Positions 1 to 13,114 of a DNA stretch of 64,000 nt are shown here, in pieces. The stretch is from Scleromitrula shiraiana (taxonomy: Eukaryota; Ascomycota; Leotiomycetes; Helotiales; Sclerotiniaceae). The notes under the pieces were generated by a model. The model had not been told where the DNA came from. It worked only from the letters and a program-made list of their open reading frames with translations, and did no database searches. The position numbers were made by a program, and so were the translations under genes. Positions within the stretch are counted from its first letter, which is position 1; each line of letters starts with the position of its first letter. The DNA is taken from assembly GCA_028455995.1 (NCBI GenBank), contig JABELC010000012.1, positions 992,001 through 1,056,000 of the forward strand, read 5' to 3'.

Positions 1-930
1 TTCCAACTTTCCGTATCAAATACAAGAAAATCTTTTAAAAGGTCCGGCGCGACTTCATAAAGAGAATCTCCAAAAAACGATCTTGTTGCTGCATCCGCAA
101 GAACCTCATAGCACCATCTAAAGAGCAGGACGTCTTTCTCCCCATGACCAATAGGCTCGTCAGTAGACAAAACCATGTCACCTTGCAGTTTATCCCAAGT
201 TAGAGAGTTATCGATGTTACCCAGGAAAGACGACTCAAGTTCCTGTAGTTTCTCGCCAGGATGCATTTGTAACTTGAAATTCTCGTGGATAAGGTCGATC
301 CAGTGCTTCCCCTTATCCCAGCTTGGGTCATACATTTTGTCCAATGTGTTTGACGAGACTCCAAAATCAGCAAATATTTCCCTTATGACAGGATTGAAAT
401 CGAAAGCTTTTGAGTTTCTATAGACTGAGGATACATCTTCTGGGGATGTCAGAATATAGAGCTCCTGGCCCATTACTGTAATTGAGAAAATCTCCCTCGT
501 GTTACCGAAGTATTCTCTGTTAGTCTGATATCAGTGGTTGTTTATGGGAAATTATGCATCGAGAGCTCCGGAATGGTTTGTCTTAAGCCTGCGGCGAAGA
601 CTTAATTCGAAAACGTATTGAGAGAAAGCATACCTTGCATATGTAAAAAGCCTGTTAGAATCCATCAACATACCGCGTACATGGCCCACAACTATATAAT
701 ACACTTATTAGTATAAGAACTAAAAATTGAGCGTGAACCCGCATGAGATCATGGTCTAACATACCTGGGATCCAATATGGTAACTGTCGCGGCTTGTCAG
801 GATTTATCTTTGGCAACAAAACGAACTTCCATATCCACCATGCTAGCCATAATGATGTTCCAGTTGCAAATATAGGAAGCAAAAGAGGAGAACCTCGTAA
901 GTAACTTGAATCCGCTGCCATCGATAGCAA
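1..930 (-). CDS. Cytochrome P450, N-terminal part (cut by left window edge)
   Basis: A membrane-anchored haem monooxygenase; the substrate cannot be told from this part. Exons on the minus strand are 930-765, 691-634 and 516 to beyond position 1; the joins keep one frame. The protein starts MLSMAADSS, has a hydrophobic anchor at about residues 15-35, and then the hinge KPRQLPYWIPVVGHVRG typical of microsomal fungal P450s. It continues through YFGNTREIFSITVMG and LYILTSPEDVSSVY (first beta-sheet region) with no stop to the window edge. The I-helix, EXXR and haem-Cys regions lie outside the window. The hinge style resembles the intact P450 at 2970-4823, so the two may be distant relatives, and they are divergently oriented. 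Family level is certain, exact clan is not. Confidence 0.85.
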
Positions 931-1868
931 TAAAGATTAATATGTTACGTTAGTCCTGGTATAAGGATTTCTTCATATGTTATTGCGATCTCTGGGATTC
1001 TTTCTTCTGTTGTGTCGATTATGGGCCGACTGTGCCTCCTATATGTGGCTCATACTGCACAGCCAAAGTCCATTCACTATTTATGCATCAAAATCGCAAA
1101 TAGCAAACGGCGATTCGGTCGGTAATCAAACAATTCAAGCAACTTGGGCGGCCAGGTAGTCAGTTACCTAGCCTAGAAATACGCTGTATGCAGGTGTCTA
1201 AAACAAACGATATAGCTACATAAACATGCGTAGAGGGGGAGGGGGCCAAATATTCTAATTAAACGATATCATTTAGATTGAATTCGAAACGGGTAATAAA
1301 CTCACTAATTGAAACATATCTATTAAAAAGGTTTTAACTACAATATCTTGGCCCTGGAGCTGTAACATGTATCTGACTAGGTACTTGAGTAAGTAGTAGG
1401 TAAGAATTGGAGCTGGATGTTCACGGTATTACAATTTGTCAGTAGCTCCGTGCATGCATAGTTCTATTACGGTAGGGTTTTTTATCTGCCGCCGCTGTCC
1501 CCGCTTTACCGTGCATGCTAGTGACCATCACCCACACACTCTCATATTCATGGACATTCCAGGTTTTGAACCATATTGATAGAAAGTTTTATCCCAGATG
1601 GGTACCATTGTATTCCAGGCTGATTCTGTACGGGCATTAAGGTGATTCTCACCCCATGTGGTGCATCTAGGTTTTTCCCATAGTTCAAACATTGGAGGTA
1701 CTTTTATCCCATGTACTCGAGTAGCATTCAGTTTCTTATCACAGTTCAAACATTGGAGGCACTCTCATTCTATATAGCATTCAATTTCTTAACATAGCTC
1801 AAACATTTGAGTTTTTCTCATCCCATGTAACATTCGATTTCTTATCTCATTTCAAACACTAGAAGTTC
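931..1868. other. Intergenic spacer with degenerate repeats
   Basis: No supported gene. Short open frames here lack splice partners or recognisable motifs. The right half (about 1640-1868) consists of imperfect tandem units, listed separately. It lies where the downstream part of the adjacent P450 relic would be expected. Confidence 0.6.
1640..1868. repeat. Imperfect tandem repeat, about four units of 50-68 bp
   Basis: The block repeats the order CATCCCATGT-like, GCATTCAGTTTCTTATC-like, then GTTCAAACATTGGAGG-like. Copies of the last element are recognisable near 1683, 1744, 1797 and 1851, with substitutions and small indels between units. No coding potential is preserved. It may be a decayed minisatellite or part of an old insertion. 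Confidence 0.6.
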
Positions 1869-2318
1869 TTATTTCATTGATGGATTCGTATCACACACAT
1901 ATGCAGTGATTCTCACTCCCCTAATTCCCCCTCTTTCATTCCACTTCCTTCTCTTACCCCTCGCCCTCTCGTTCTGATGTTCACACCACTGGCAAATCCG
2001 TGACCCCTTCGGGCTCTTCAATGATATGAGCCTTCTCATGCTTCCATGGGGACCGGCTAATGATACGCCGAGGCTACTCGCGCACACATCAGTTATCTTT
2101 TGTTCGGCCGGTCAGAATACACACTTACGGGGAATTAAGAGCAAGCAAAACACCATCGCTAATGCCCCCAACCGCGCTCTCATAGCTTTGAAAATAGTTT
2201 TCCACGGGAGGATACAAAGAATTCCGATCAGGCCAAAACTAATTGTAATATACGTCAACATCTCCCAGTGGATAATCATCTGCGTATCAAACTCGCTGAC
2301 ATGGAAAGGTATCATCAT
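1869..2318 (-). pseudogene. Cytochrome P450 N-terminal relic
   Basis: Two exons (2318-2129 and 2056-1869) join through a GTAAGT donor and a CATTAG acceptor in one frame of 125 codons. The product has hydrophobic segments, then IPPGPHGS, the proline-rich hinge of P450s (PPGPxGxP), and then SPKGSRICQWCEHQNERARG. That last stretch has the spacing of the A-helix region in fungal P450s of the PPGP class (general form SRIW.WCE..N.RYG). After this the frame becomes low-complexity and stops at 1869. No I-helix, EXXR or haem-binding Cys follows, and the next DNA is tandem repeat. I infer a truncated, non-functional third P450. An unrelated small membrane protein remains possible. Confidence 0.45.
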
Positions 2319-2969
2319 CGTGATTTATGATGTAGAGTTGGTGATGGAAGCAGCTTCTCCCATTTTGATGGGAAAGAAACTGCCCATATATGTATTCTAT
2401 TTATAGTGATTAAAAATGGCCATAAGCGATAGCCAAGGTGGGGTCCAAGGCTGCTGCAGTTACTCTTGCACACTGCGAGCCGACTTGACTGAATGTATAC
2501 ACACTTCAGTTTGACATGCTTCATGACACATTCCAGTAAGCCCTGATATGGAAGTTATTTTCAGGATTTCGAATTTGAATGCAAATCGATGGCACAGGAT
2601 ACAGCCTTCCCCAAGGCCACCTCCTGCCAGGGGGGGAAGTCGGCTGTCTATTGGATTTTAGAGGAGAGAAAATAGGCTGGAAGATGATCTGAGAACTTCA
2701 TAACTGAAGCTGTGATAACCCAGTTACTTCCAAATTATAACTGGATTCCGTGCTATGAGAAACATCACTTCCTCAATGGCTTTCTACATTATACAAGATC
2801 AATTTTGTGGTGTTTGGGGAGCAGAGGCTCACAACATCAATGTTTTCAGCGAGGAAAAGGTGATATTCTCTGTGATTCCTACCTGCCTATAACATGAAAA
2901 CTGATGTATGGTCTTATATAGGAGTGTCAGATCTTCACTAGTAACAACGACTCCTTCTATCAAAATGCC
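2319..2969. other. Intergenic spacer upstream of the intact P450
   Basis: No supported gene or RNA. It should contain the promoter of the plus-strand P450 that begins at 2970; I see no motif I can name. Confidence 0.5.
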
Positions 2970-4823
2970 ATGTTCATGTTGGGCTACTATCAGAGAATTG
3001 TATTCATCGCACTGGCTCTAGTGTTTATTGTCTTCTTCACATACTTGCGGTCCGTCCTAAACTATCGAGAATGCGTACGGAGCCCAGCGCCGGGTCAAGC
3101 TCCACCAACAATTCCCTACTGCATTCCTTTTATCTGCCACCTTTTTTTATTCATCTGGAGTCCTGTTGATTTTATCACTGCCGTTATGTAAGCACAGTCG
3201 CTCACACTATGTTACCCCCGACGCATACTGATAGCACAGTAGAAAGCGATATGGATACCTTGATCCACTTGTCATGAAAGCTGGATTTTTCAAAATCTGT
3301 ATTGTTTCCGATCCTCTCGGAATTCAAGACGTCTTTCGGTCCTCAAAATATTTGACGAGCAAGCCCTCGACAATTCTTGCACTTACAAACATTTTTGGAA
3401 CTCCAAAATCTGTAATTCCATTTTACGTTGCGGATGATTCTGGAATGGCTGCGCATCCAAGAAAGGGCAGCAATGTGAAGCAGGAAGATCGAATCCACTA
3501 TTGGCAAGCTAGTTTAGCACAGAAATACCTGTCTGGTCATAATCTTCTTCAAATTTCCAAACGGTACTTCAAAACACTGCAGCACAACTTCGACGCTCTC
3601 GATATACAAGATGGGTGGATCGAGATTCCTGATCTGTATCGCTTTCTACAAATGGAAGTATCTCGTGCATCGATTGAGGCAATGTGTGGATCACATATCT
3701 TTACAATCAACCCAACTCTGATCGATGATTTTTGGGCCTTTGAAGGCCAAATTCCCACACTGGTCTACGGTCTTCCGCGTTGGATAATACCGAAAGCATA
3801 CCAAATACGAGAGAAACTACTTAATGGCATAAAGGCCTGGCATGCATCAGCTCATCTGCATTCCGACTGCTCTAAAATCCGACCTGAAGATCCAGATTGG
3901 GATCCTTACTTCGGTATTCAATTGGTAAAGGCTAGGCAGTATTACAACTTGCAAATGAAACCTATGGATGCCGATGCACGTGCATCTGAAGATTTAGGTC
4001 TCATGTTTGCGTAGGTGGTTTTCTTTTCTTGAGCTTTTACAAGATTGGAATTAGTACTAATCGGCGTATAATTCGAATTAGTGGCAATGCAAATATTGTT
4101 CCCGCGATATTCTGGTACGCCTTCGAGGCTCTAAAAGACAAATATTTGCAAAATCGACTGTTGGAGGAAGTATCACATTGCAAAAGCGAAACTGGAAATG
4201 GCAGTTACGATATAGGCCTGTTGTCCAGCAAGCCGTTATTGCAATCAGTCTATGCTGAGGTGCTCAGGCTTCGCATTGCCATAACAATGTCTCGTACGCC
4301 CGAGCATCATGACTACAAATTGGGAAAGTATACAGTTCGAAAAAACACTTCTATCGTCATATTCAGTCGGACTTCAGCCTTGAACACAGAGGCTTGGAAA
4401 CTTTCTGGTAGACACCCCATCAAACCTCTTGAGAACTTTTGGGCGGAACGCTTTTTGATCTACAAGGATGAGGATGTTCAGGGTAATCAGTCGGCAGTGC
4501 CTGTATCATCAAAGACATCGTCGCCATCATTGCCATCAATGAATCAACCCCCTTTACAAAAGGCTAAGCGAGCTAAACCTTATTTTTCTTTGGATAATAC
4601 CGCGGGAATATGGTTGCCATACGGCGGAGGACAACGTATGTGCCCAGGTCGTCATTTTGCAAAGCAGGAAATCATTGGGACATTTGCCTTTCTCATGGGC
4701 AAGTATGAGATCGAACTTAAAAATGTGGACTACGATAAGGTGCAGCCAGATATGAGGTGGTCTTCACTTGGAGGCCTACCGCCTCTGTGCAAGGTTCCAG
4801 TTCGCATACGTAAACGCCAGTAA
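2970..4823 (+). CDS. Cytochrome P450 monooxygenase, complete
   Basis: Haem-thiolate monooxygenase, predicted ER membrane. Exons 2970-3187, 3240-4010 and 4082-4823 give 576 residues. An N-terminal anchor (about residues 8-26) is followed by the hinge APGQAPPTIPYCIP. The I-helix reads GNANIVPAIFW, lacking the usual acid-Thr pair (AGxDT), a variation also known in CYP7/CYP8-type and some fungal P450s. The EXXR motif is EVLRLR near residue 389. The haem loop is LPYGGGQRMCPGRHFAKQE with Cys at about 517; the usual Phe before GGG is Tyr. A 30-residue Ser/Pro-rich insert precedes the haem loop. The I-helix raises the possibility of isomerase/hydrolase-like or atypical chemistry. No biosynthetic core enzyme (PKS, NRPS, terpene synthase) is visible nearby, so the substrate is unknown. 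Confidence 0.93.
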
Positions 4824-6088
4824 AATGCACGTATGTTTGTAGTTCAATTATCTTAAATATCAGAATTTGAATTAGCTGAAATATTGATATGCTTCTAAAT
4901 TTTGCAATCCGCTACTTTTGACCTATCTCTGTAAAGGCGAAGTTTAAACATATAATTTCATCACTTTCGGCAGGCGAGCAAGGAGATTCTGATCACTGCC
5001 AGTACTGTGCAGGCAGTTGTCTGTAATGTCCTTTCTTCCGGTCTGCCATCATCAGGGTTCCTAAAGCCTAGATTATTCTACATGCACTGAGGGTTGCAGA
5101 AATCTATGCACGTAAATATAGAAATCAATTGGCTAGATTCAATATTGGAATCAATTTCATGGCGCAGCCTACTTTGGAGTTGCACTCAAGTCATAAACCC
5201 CTTGGTTCTGGGCTTATTTTAATGCAAAGAGTACACCCATAATTATATAGGCAAGTCTGATATGTTCTTTATAAGAATTTTGTAAGAATCTCCACTGTGC
5301 CTCACAGATACTTATGAAGATATTGGTATGCAATGGCACTATTTGTTGCTTGAGGTATGTAGTAGTGTATGCCACGTAGAATCGAAATTATTAAATTAAC
5401 GATATATGCGTGAAAAACTTCATTACATCCGCAAACACTGCCACGCTGTAGAGTCGGTGATTGGCGGATATATAGTGTCAACTGCGGAGGTGCTGTCAAG
5501 ATTAGCGCCGAAATGGCAAACTTCCTGAAACGGTACCAATTGTGATTGTCAATATGCATGCTAGTTTATGCCTTTATGGTGCATCATTGTGAGGTTGCAG
5601 AATATCAGAATAGACAGTACTCGGTCAGTCAATTAATAATCTGTGGGGGCAATGATTTGTAACTTTTGATGAGGCAGGTAGCACCGTAATTAATAGTATT
5701 GAAGGACTGTTGCTACCACGTCTACAGCCTTCTTGGCTACCTCCGCTGATACTTCCCACCATTCTTAACTTCCGGTCCTTTTATTCTCTTCATAATGCTG
5801 TATGAGGCTCGTGATGTTTCCTGACATACCTAGTTGTAAATGAAATTCCACAGCACTGAGTAGGAGGTTTCTTGAAACACACACTCTCTCTTCACTTGCT
5901 AAGCCACAATTCCGGTTGCAGAATGTTGACCATTTAAACATTCCATCGGTAGCTCTCTCATATCATACTCTTCTCTGAAATCTCAAAGCTTCTTCTGGTC
6001 CATTAATCCTGTTCAATTTACGAAACATCAGGTGAGCAATCAGAACAAATATACTCACGTACTCCGACATATACTCAAGATTTTTACT
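4824..6088. other. Intergenic spacer, 1.3 kb
   Basis: AT-rich. I see no supported gene, RNA or repeat family. It contains the presumed terminator of the P450 and the promoter of the downstream membrane protein. Confidence 0.55.
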
Positions 6089-7666
6089 ATGGGCCCTACT
6101 GCTGCCACCGCAGCAGCATTGGAGTATTACTTGAGTACTACTCCAGCATTGGATCCTCCTTCTGGCGTTAAGCCCAATTTTGTGGATCCAAAATCCCATG
6201 CCAACCAACCGCGAATTGTGATCGCAGTCACACTTCCGATCATGGCTATATTTGTCGTTATGAGAATATACACCCGATGTATCATTACCAAAACATTCGG
6301 TGCGGATGACTGTAAGTCCTATCACCCAAATTCAAACCTTGACCATGGATTGATTAGGAACTACAGATTTTTGTCTTGTTGCTGCGGTAGGAAGCTCCCC
6401 AGACACGTTAGAATAGGCACCAAAGGCTAATGACTCCTCCACAGAGCGACGTGGCAGCTTTCTGTGGTGTTGTAGCTTCAAGTAAATTCCCGCATCAGCC
6501 TCCAACCCATATAATATATTCCGGTGAGAGACTAACAACGTCACCAGTATTAGGTCGTCCACTAGGCCCCCATCAATGGGATGTTCCCCTTATTAGAATA
6601 ACCGAGAGATTCGTACAGGTGGATATTCCCGCTTACTATTCACTCAATCTCTAATACAAGCTCCAGCACTCTCTTATAGCGATATGTCTATATGCGATCA
6701 GCGCAATGTTCGTGAAAGTCACCCTTCTAATCCTATACTTTCGATTATTCAGCCCAAGTAGAAGAGCACGAATGTTGATTTGGACTGGGATTATACTTAT
6801 TGTGCTATTTTACTTGATTTGTGTCGTTGTTGATCTTGTACAGTGTGTACCGAGGTCCGGCGATGGGGGTTGGCTAGGCATGCCATCGCAGGTACGATGT
6901 GCACAACCTTCACTAAACCTTTCTACTTCCCAAGGAATATTTAGCACACTCAGCGACTTCTATATTTTGCTAATTCCGCTTCAACTGGTTTGGTCCTTGC
7001 ACATTACCACACGGAGGAAGATGGGTATAAGTATCATATTTTTGACTGGACTGTTGTAAGTTTTGACAACACCCGCCCACTTGTGCAACCTAACAGTAAC
7101 TTAATACAGGGCGTGTATGTGTTCAATTACGAGTACAGTATATCGTTTTAAACAGGTTACCTCGGAGGATTTCACATGGGAAGCAATCCCAGTCTACGCT
7201 CTGAGGTAAGTTGTTGAAATCTGCCCTTGGTCTATCTTTTATAACTTGCAGAACAAAACCCGACTGGTGTATTAGTGCCGTTGAACTCAATGCTGGTATA
7301 ATCTGCAGCTGCATGCCTGTAATCTTCATCCTCCTTAAAGACATTGGCAACAAACTTCTTAGCATCCCGACCATTCGCTACTTCTATTCGAAAGCAAAGC
7401 GTAGTGCGCCTTCACACGAGTCTGGGGCAAAGAACGACATTCAAGGTATAAATCAGATTGCGGTTCCACAACCAACGATGACGAGGTTAAGGTCCTTCAT
7501 TAGGAAAGTCCGCAGACCCGCAGGACAAACGACGCAGGCTTCAGAAGATTATATTGAACTGGAAAATGTGCACGAGGATGAATATCATGTTCATTTAGCA
7601 GTCCCTCACTCGAGAGATGAAGAGAGAAAATGGGACACAAAAGAGACGATAGTGCTAGGCCATTAG
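6089..7666 (+). CDS. PTH11-like / fungal rhodopsin-domain integral membrane protein
   Basis: Six exons (6089-6311, 6367-6386, 6445-6618, 6661-7055, 7110-7205, 7252-7666) give 440 residues; the second exon is only 20 nt. The sequence follows the fungal rhodopsin-domain (SAT4/PTH11-like) layout. It has an extracellular N-terminus, then helix 1 (RIVIAVTLPIMAIFVVMRIY) and GADDYFCLVA. The family hallmark GPHQWDVPLIRIT follows, then a helix ending TLLILYFRLFSPSRR, four further helices and a charged cytoplasmic tail of about 100 residues. Known relatives include the appressorium signalling receptor Pth11, though most members have no assigned ligand. This copy lacks an obvious N-terminal CFEM domain. 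The intron at 6619-6660 is short (42 bp). Family call is secure; the role is unknown. Confidence 0.85.
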
Positions 7667-8734
7667 ATGCTTAGAAGTATACTGTAAATGCGCGTGCCAT
7701 ACGAAGCTAGGTTCGCAGGTTGTACGTTTGGAAAGTCAAAAAAAAAATTCATGGTGCTTGCATAATCTTCTTCGTATATCTTCCAATAACTTGCTACTAC
7801 TACAAAGCAATTGACCAATGATAAACACTTGCTTTGAGGCTCCTAATGAAGGTGTATAACCTGTTAACGTATGCTTACATGAGTAGTGATGCGAAAGTTC
7901 CTTGTAAGTCGCCTGCAATTTGGGTTTTGTGTACAGCAATTGTTTCCCTTGAACTAATGTATATTTGGTTTGAATGATCTAGTTGATGATTAGCAGTTTA
8001 GGGCCTGTAGACTTAATTCTTTGTACAGCTCGCCCTATACTCCACTATAGTCTGCCTAATCCATGATCAACAGAAACATTTTGGCAAGGGGACGACTTAC
8101 TTGGCAGCACATAATGTTGTATATTTGCCACTGTGACCGGTATATAAGTTACTCCGTCTTACACATGGATGGTGGTACAATAACTAGGAGAGGGTGTGAA
8201 GTGTATGAGTTATAAGTTCATGGCGGTGCAGTAATGAGAAGAGGGTGTGTAGAAGTGTGGTAACGCCGTTTGTATTCCAAAAAAAAGGAAAGGAAAGACT
8301 CACCAAGTACTGTATGCAGATTTTATATTACGCGGACTTATTCTTCCGCAAAATTGCAGAAGGGGCCATAAACAATGTATTGGTTACCAAACTGTCGAAC
8401 TCTGAAGTTCACTATGCCTAGCCAAAATACCACTCCACCAGCTCTGCCATTTTCATTCGCGTGACCAACGAGTCGATTCGACTGGGAGGGAGGAACAAGG
8501 GAGAGTAATTTAAGTAGGCTAAGTAGATCTAAGTAAGTGCAGAATCAAATGAATGTTGACTGTAGTTGTAACACCAAACATTCGAAGTCAACTTGGTAGT
8601 TGTTACAGCCAATAACATCGCATGACGTCCCGCTTTTAGATAAGTTCACGTGACATAAACAATCTCGTTGATTAAAGTTTTCTTCATAATGAGTTTTTGC
8701 ACGTATACGTAGTTGAAACTACCAGATCAAGAAA
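7667..8734. other. Intergenic spacer, 1.1 kb
   Basis: No supported gene. The region contains short A-runs (7737-7746, 8280-8286) and near-duplicate GAGAGGGTGTG / GAAGAGGGTGTG phrases at about 8188 and 8240. Nothing diagnostic otherwise. Confidence 0.5.
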
Positions 8735-9233
8735 ATGGATCCCAAAACAATCAAGGCTGAAAAGCCGAAACGTCGTAAGAAGAGACAATCAAGAACGCAA
8801 GGTGAAACTCCACATCTACAAGAACATCACGCAGTCAATTAACCCTAGCCTCATCTAGTCTCTGATACCGACAGTGACCTTGAAGCACAACCTTCCAAAC
8901 AAACCGTTGTAGAATCTTTCAAGGAGAAAGAGTCATTTGTATGTACACAAAATCAAAAGTGTTAACACAAGAAAACTAACATCTCAAACTCAGCCATCCA
9001 CAACTCCATCTCAAGCTTCCAAGGAGAAGAAACCAAGCGCCCGTGATGCAGAAATTACCGCCGCTTTCACCAAGGTCTACCTCCAACGAGCCACTGTCGA
9101 GTTTGCCGATGATCTGAATAAGATCCGTGAGGCAGATGATTTTAACGGTGATGCGTTATCAATGTTAGTGCATGCACTCCAACAAGGGACGGGAACGTTT
9201 ACGGTGGAAGAGCAGAGGAGAATTATTTCATGA
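8735..9233 (+). CDS. RSA3: Ribosome assembly protein 3 (Rsa3-like)
   Basis: Nucleolar factor for early 60S subunit maturation in yeast. Exons 8735-8801, 8859-8938 and 8994-9233 give 128 residues. The start region is very basic (KPKRRKKRQSR, a likely nuclear/nucleolar signal), followed by an acidic/Ser linker. The C-terminal half (residues about 75-128) is the Rsa3 domain, read as AFTKVYLQRATVEFADDLNK, then IREADDFNGDALSMLVHALQ and QGTGTFTVEEQRRII. The length matches the small fungal Rsa3 family. The first intron contains AACCCTA, the same heptamer class seen in fungal ribosome-biogenesis promoters, though its location in an intron makes relevance uncertain. No other gene overlaps it. Confidence 0.88.
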
Positions 9234-9772
9234 TTATCCTAAATGATTTTGAATTGCCACGGCCGGTGCGGTTCTAGGTTTGGATTTCAAGAGGTTTGAT
9301 TTTATGTTTATTGAAGAATCTTTCAGGGTCATTTTACATAGCATTGATGGAGTTTGGTGACAGATAGATATGTGTATGCTAAGATAATTGCATCCAGGCG
9401 AAAACCCTGACTTGCGAGTTGAAAAAGAGTTGATTTTTCATAAGCAAAAGCAGCATATTGATTTCTATATTTCGATCTCTTTTCTTCATACGAATTTGAT
9501 TTAACATGGTTTTTGTAGCCTTCCAATGCTAGAAGCGATACTTGATTAGCAATACCTGATACCGCTCGAGTTTATGTATTTACATGAAAATCTGGCTTAT
9601 TACCCTTCGTCTGAAATACCTTTAATCCCACCGAATGCAGTACCGGATCCAACAGAAACAGAATTATACAAATATCGCTAGAAAATCGCTGCATGAGACT
9701 CAACATGTATTCGCAGCTCAAAACTTTTCCAAGCCATCAGATGCCACAGCCCAGTGTCAAATTTGACTTCTC
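9234..9772. other. Intergenic spacer between convergent genes
   Basis: Probably holds the 3' UTRs of RSA3 (plus) and of the minus-strand hypothetical gene. No further feature seen. Confidence 0.5.
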
Positions 9773-11002
9773 CTAATCACGGTCTCTGTAAATTTGATTC
9801 CGTGGATTGGCTGGCGGAGAGCGCGACCGTTCGATATCTCGATCTTTATGAGAATCGAGGCTTTGTTTGTCTTCAGTTTTGACTGGCGGAGAGTACGACC
9901 GTTCAATATCCTGATCTTCACGAAAATCAAGAAAATCAAGGAATTCAAGGCTTTCTTTGTCTTCAGTTCTCTCGATCGGCCCAGAAGATAGTTCTTCGTC
10001 TTTGATATTGGGTCGCGGGCTGAGCCTCTCCTGAGATGGGTTGATGTTTGAGGTGCTTTCATTGAGTCCAGCATCCATATTGTTAAGGGGGTTATGGCTG
10101 AGAGTTGGAATGTAACCCAAAGAATTAAGGTCCGGGTCGATTGACGGCTGATCCGGTTGGTTATTAGAAGCTAAGTTTGTCGTGGTATATTCCTTGTTCA
10201 CAGCTTGTTCCAAGATGTTCACGGTGCGTGATATAGTAATAGGTTTAACACTTATTGGTTCAATCCCCACTGATCGAATATTCATGGATGGAGTATTCAC
10301 GGATTGACCGTCCGTTGGTTCAGCACTTGTGAATTGAGGATCCATCAATCGAGGATCCAGTGGCAGAGTGTTAGCAGACTGAGCACTGGTTGAACAATCA
10401 ACTTTGAGCCCTCTGTGACGATCAGGATGCGCTTCCATGGGACTTTTGTGAAGAGAGTTTGAGCGAGCCTGTAGCGTTGCTTGAGGGGTATGTGAATTAT
10501 ATGCTCCATTCCCACCAGGAAGTATAGCAGAGGGAAGCGGATCACTGGAAGACCGCTTATGGGAGGAACTCTGCTTCACTGCCTCATCTATCAAGTGGTC
10601 TTCAAATTTATCGTTAACTTCCACCCCTTGAGGCTGAGTCATGCTTTGAGCATTCGAATTTCCCTGCTCTTCAGCGATACTGGCCTGTGACGAAAGAGAA
10701 GCTTGCGATTGTGCAATGGGAGTTGGAAGAAGCGAAAATTCATATTCGTTCATCTGGAGTTTTGTAACAGCTTCTGAAAGACTCATAATCGCAACATAGC
10801 CATGCTGCTTATGGAAGCCCCATTTTTCACCATTGCGTTCTATGACTGAGGTCGCAGGTGGAAACAAGTTTCGAGATTCGGCATAGCGAGGGGGCGACGG
10901 TGTCGTCAAATACCAGGCCTGACCAGCAAGATCTTGAAAGTAAAGGTGTGGGTCTGGATATTGGGTGGTCCTCAAGAACATAGGATAGTTCTCTTGATCC
11001 AT
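9773..11002 (-). CDS. Hypothetical low-complexity protein
   Basis: A single open exon of about 409 residues. The first ATG is at 11002; the frame is open further upstream but only from non-ATG codons, and a TTCTCTAG acceptor just before the ATG suggests a 5' intron. The N-terminal 110 residues look folded (YPDPHLYFQDLAGQAWYLTT, then GEKWGFHKQHGYVAIMSLSE). The remaining 300 residues are Ser/Asn/Pro/Thr-rich and look disordered. Near the C-terminus the phrase DIERS-(Y/R)-SPP is duplicated, reflecting a DNA duplication at about 9815-9990. I do not recognise a family. A regulatory or nuclear scaffold role would fit the disorder but is a guess. Confidence 0.6.
   Translation of the reverse strand: MDQENYPMFLRTTQYPDPHLYFQDLAGQAWYLTTPSPPRYAESRNLFPPATSVIERNGEKWGFHKQHGYVAIMSLSEAVTKLQMNEYEFSLLPTPIAQSQASLSSQASIAEEQGNSNAQSMTQPQGVEVNDKFEDHLIDEAVKQSSSHKRSSSDPLPSAILPGGNGAYNSHTPQATLQARSNSLHKSPMEAHPDRHRGLKVDCSTSAQSANTLPLDPRLMDPQFTSAEPTDGQSVNTPSMNIRSVGIEPISVKPITISRTVNILEQAVNKEYTTTNLASNNQPDQPSIDPDLNSLGYIPTLSHNPLNNMDAGLNESTSNINPSQERLSPRPNIKDEELSSGPIERTEDKESLEFLDFLDFREDQDIERSYSPPVKTEDKQSLDSHKDRDIERSRSPPANPRNQIYRDRD
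9812..9915. repeat. Coding tandem duplication in the hypothetical gene
   Basis: The phrase GGCGGAGAGCGCGACCGTTC (9812-9831) recurs as GGCGGAGAGTACGACCGTTC (9885-9904). Both copies continue into similar DNA ending near 9856 and 9929. They encode the repeated DIERS..SPP motif on the minus strand. Divergence between copies is a few substitutions, so the duplication is fairly old. Confidence 0.6.

Positions 11003-13114
<2,112 letters not shown>

Noticed and set aside
175..423. Plus-strand open frame at the left end
   Set aside because: It is antisense to a P450 exon whose minus-strand frame is continuous and matches the family.
1528..1749. Minus-strand open frame over the tandem repeats
   Set aside because: It reads repeat units and has no start context, splice signals or motif.
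2026..2406. 126-codon plus-strand frame
   Set aside because: Antisense to the P450-like relic, no recognisable domain, and composition not protein-like.
2315..2524. Minus-strand frame as a further upstream exon of the P450 relic
   Set aside because: No donor/acceptor pair joins it to the relic, and the relic already begins with a plausible Met and hydrophobic anchor.
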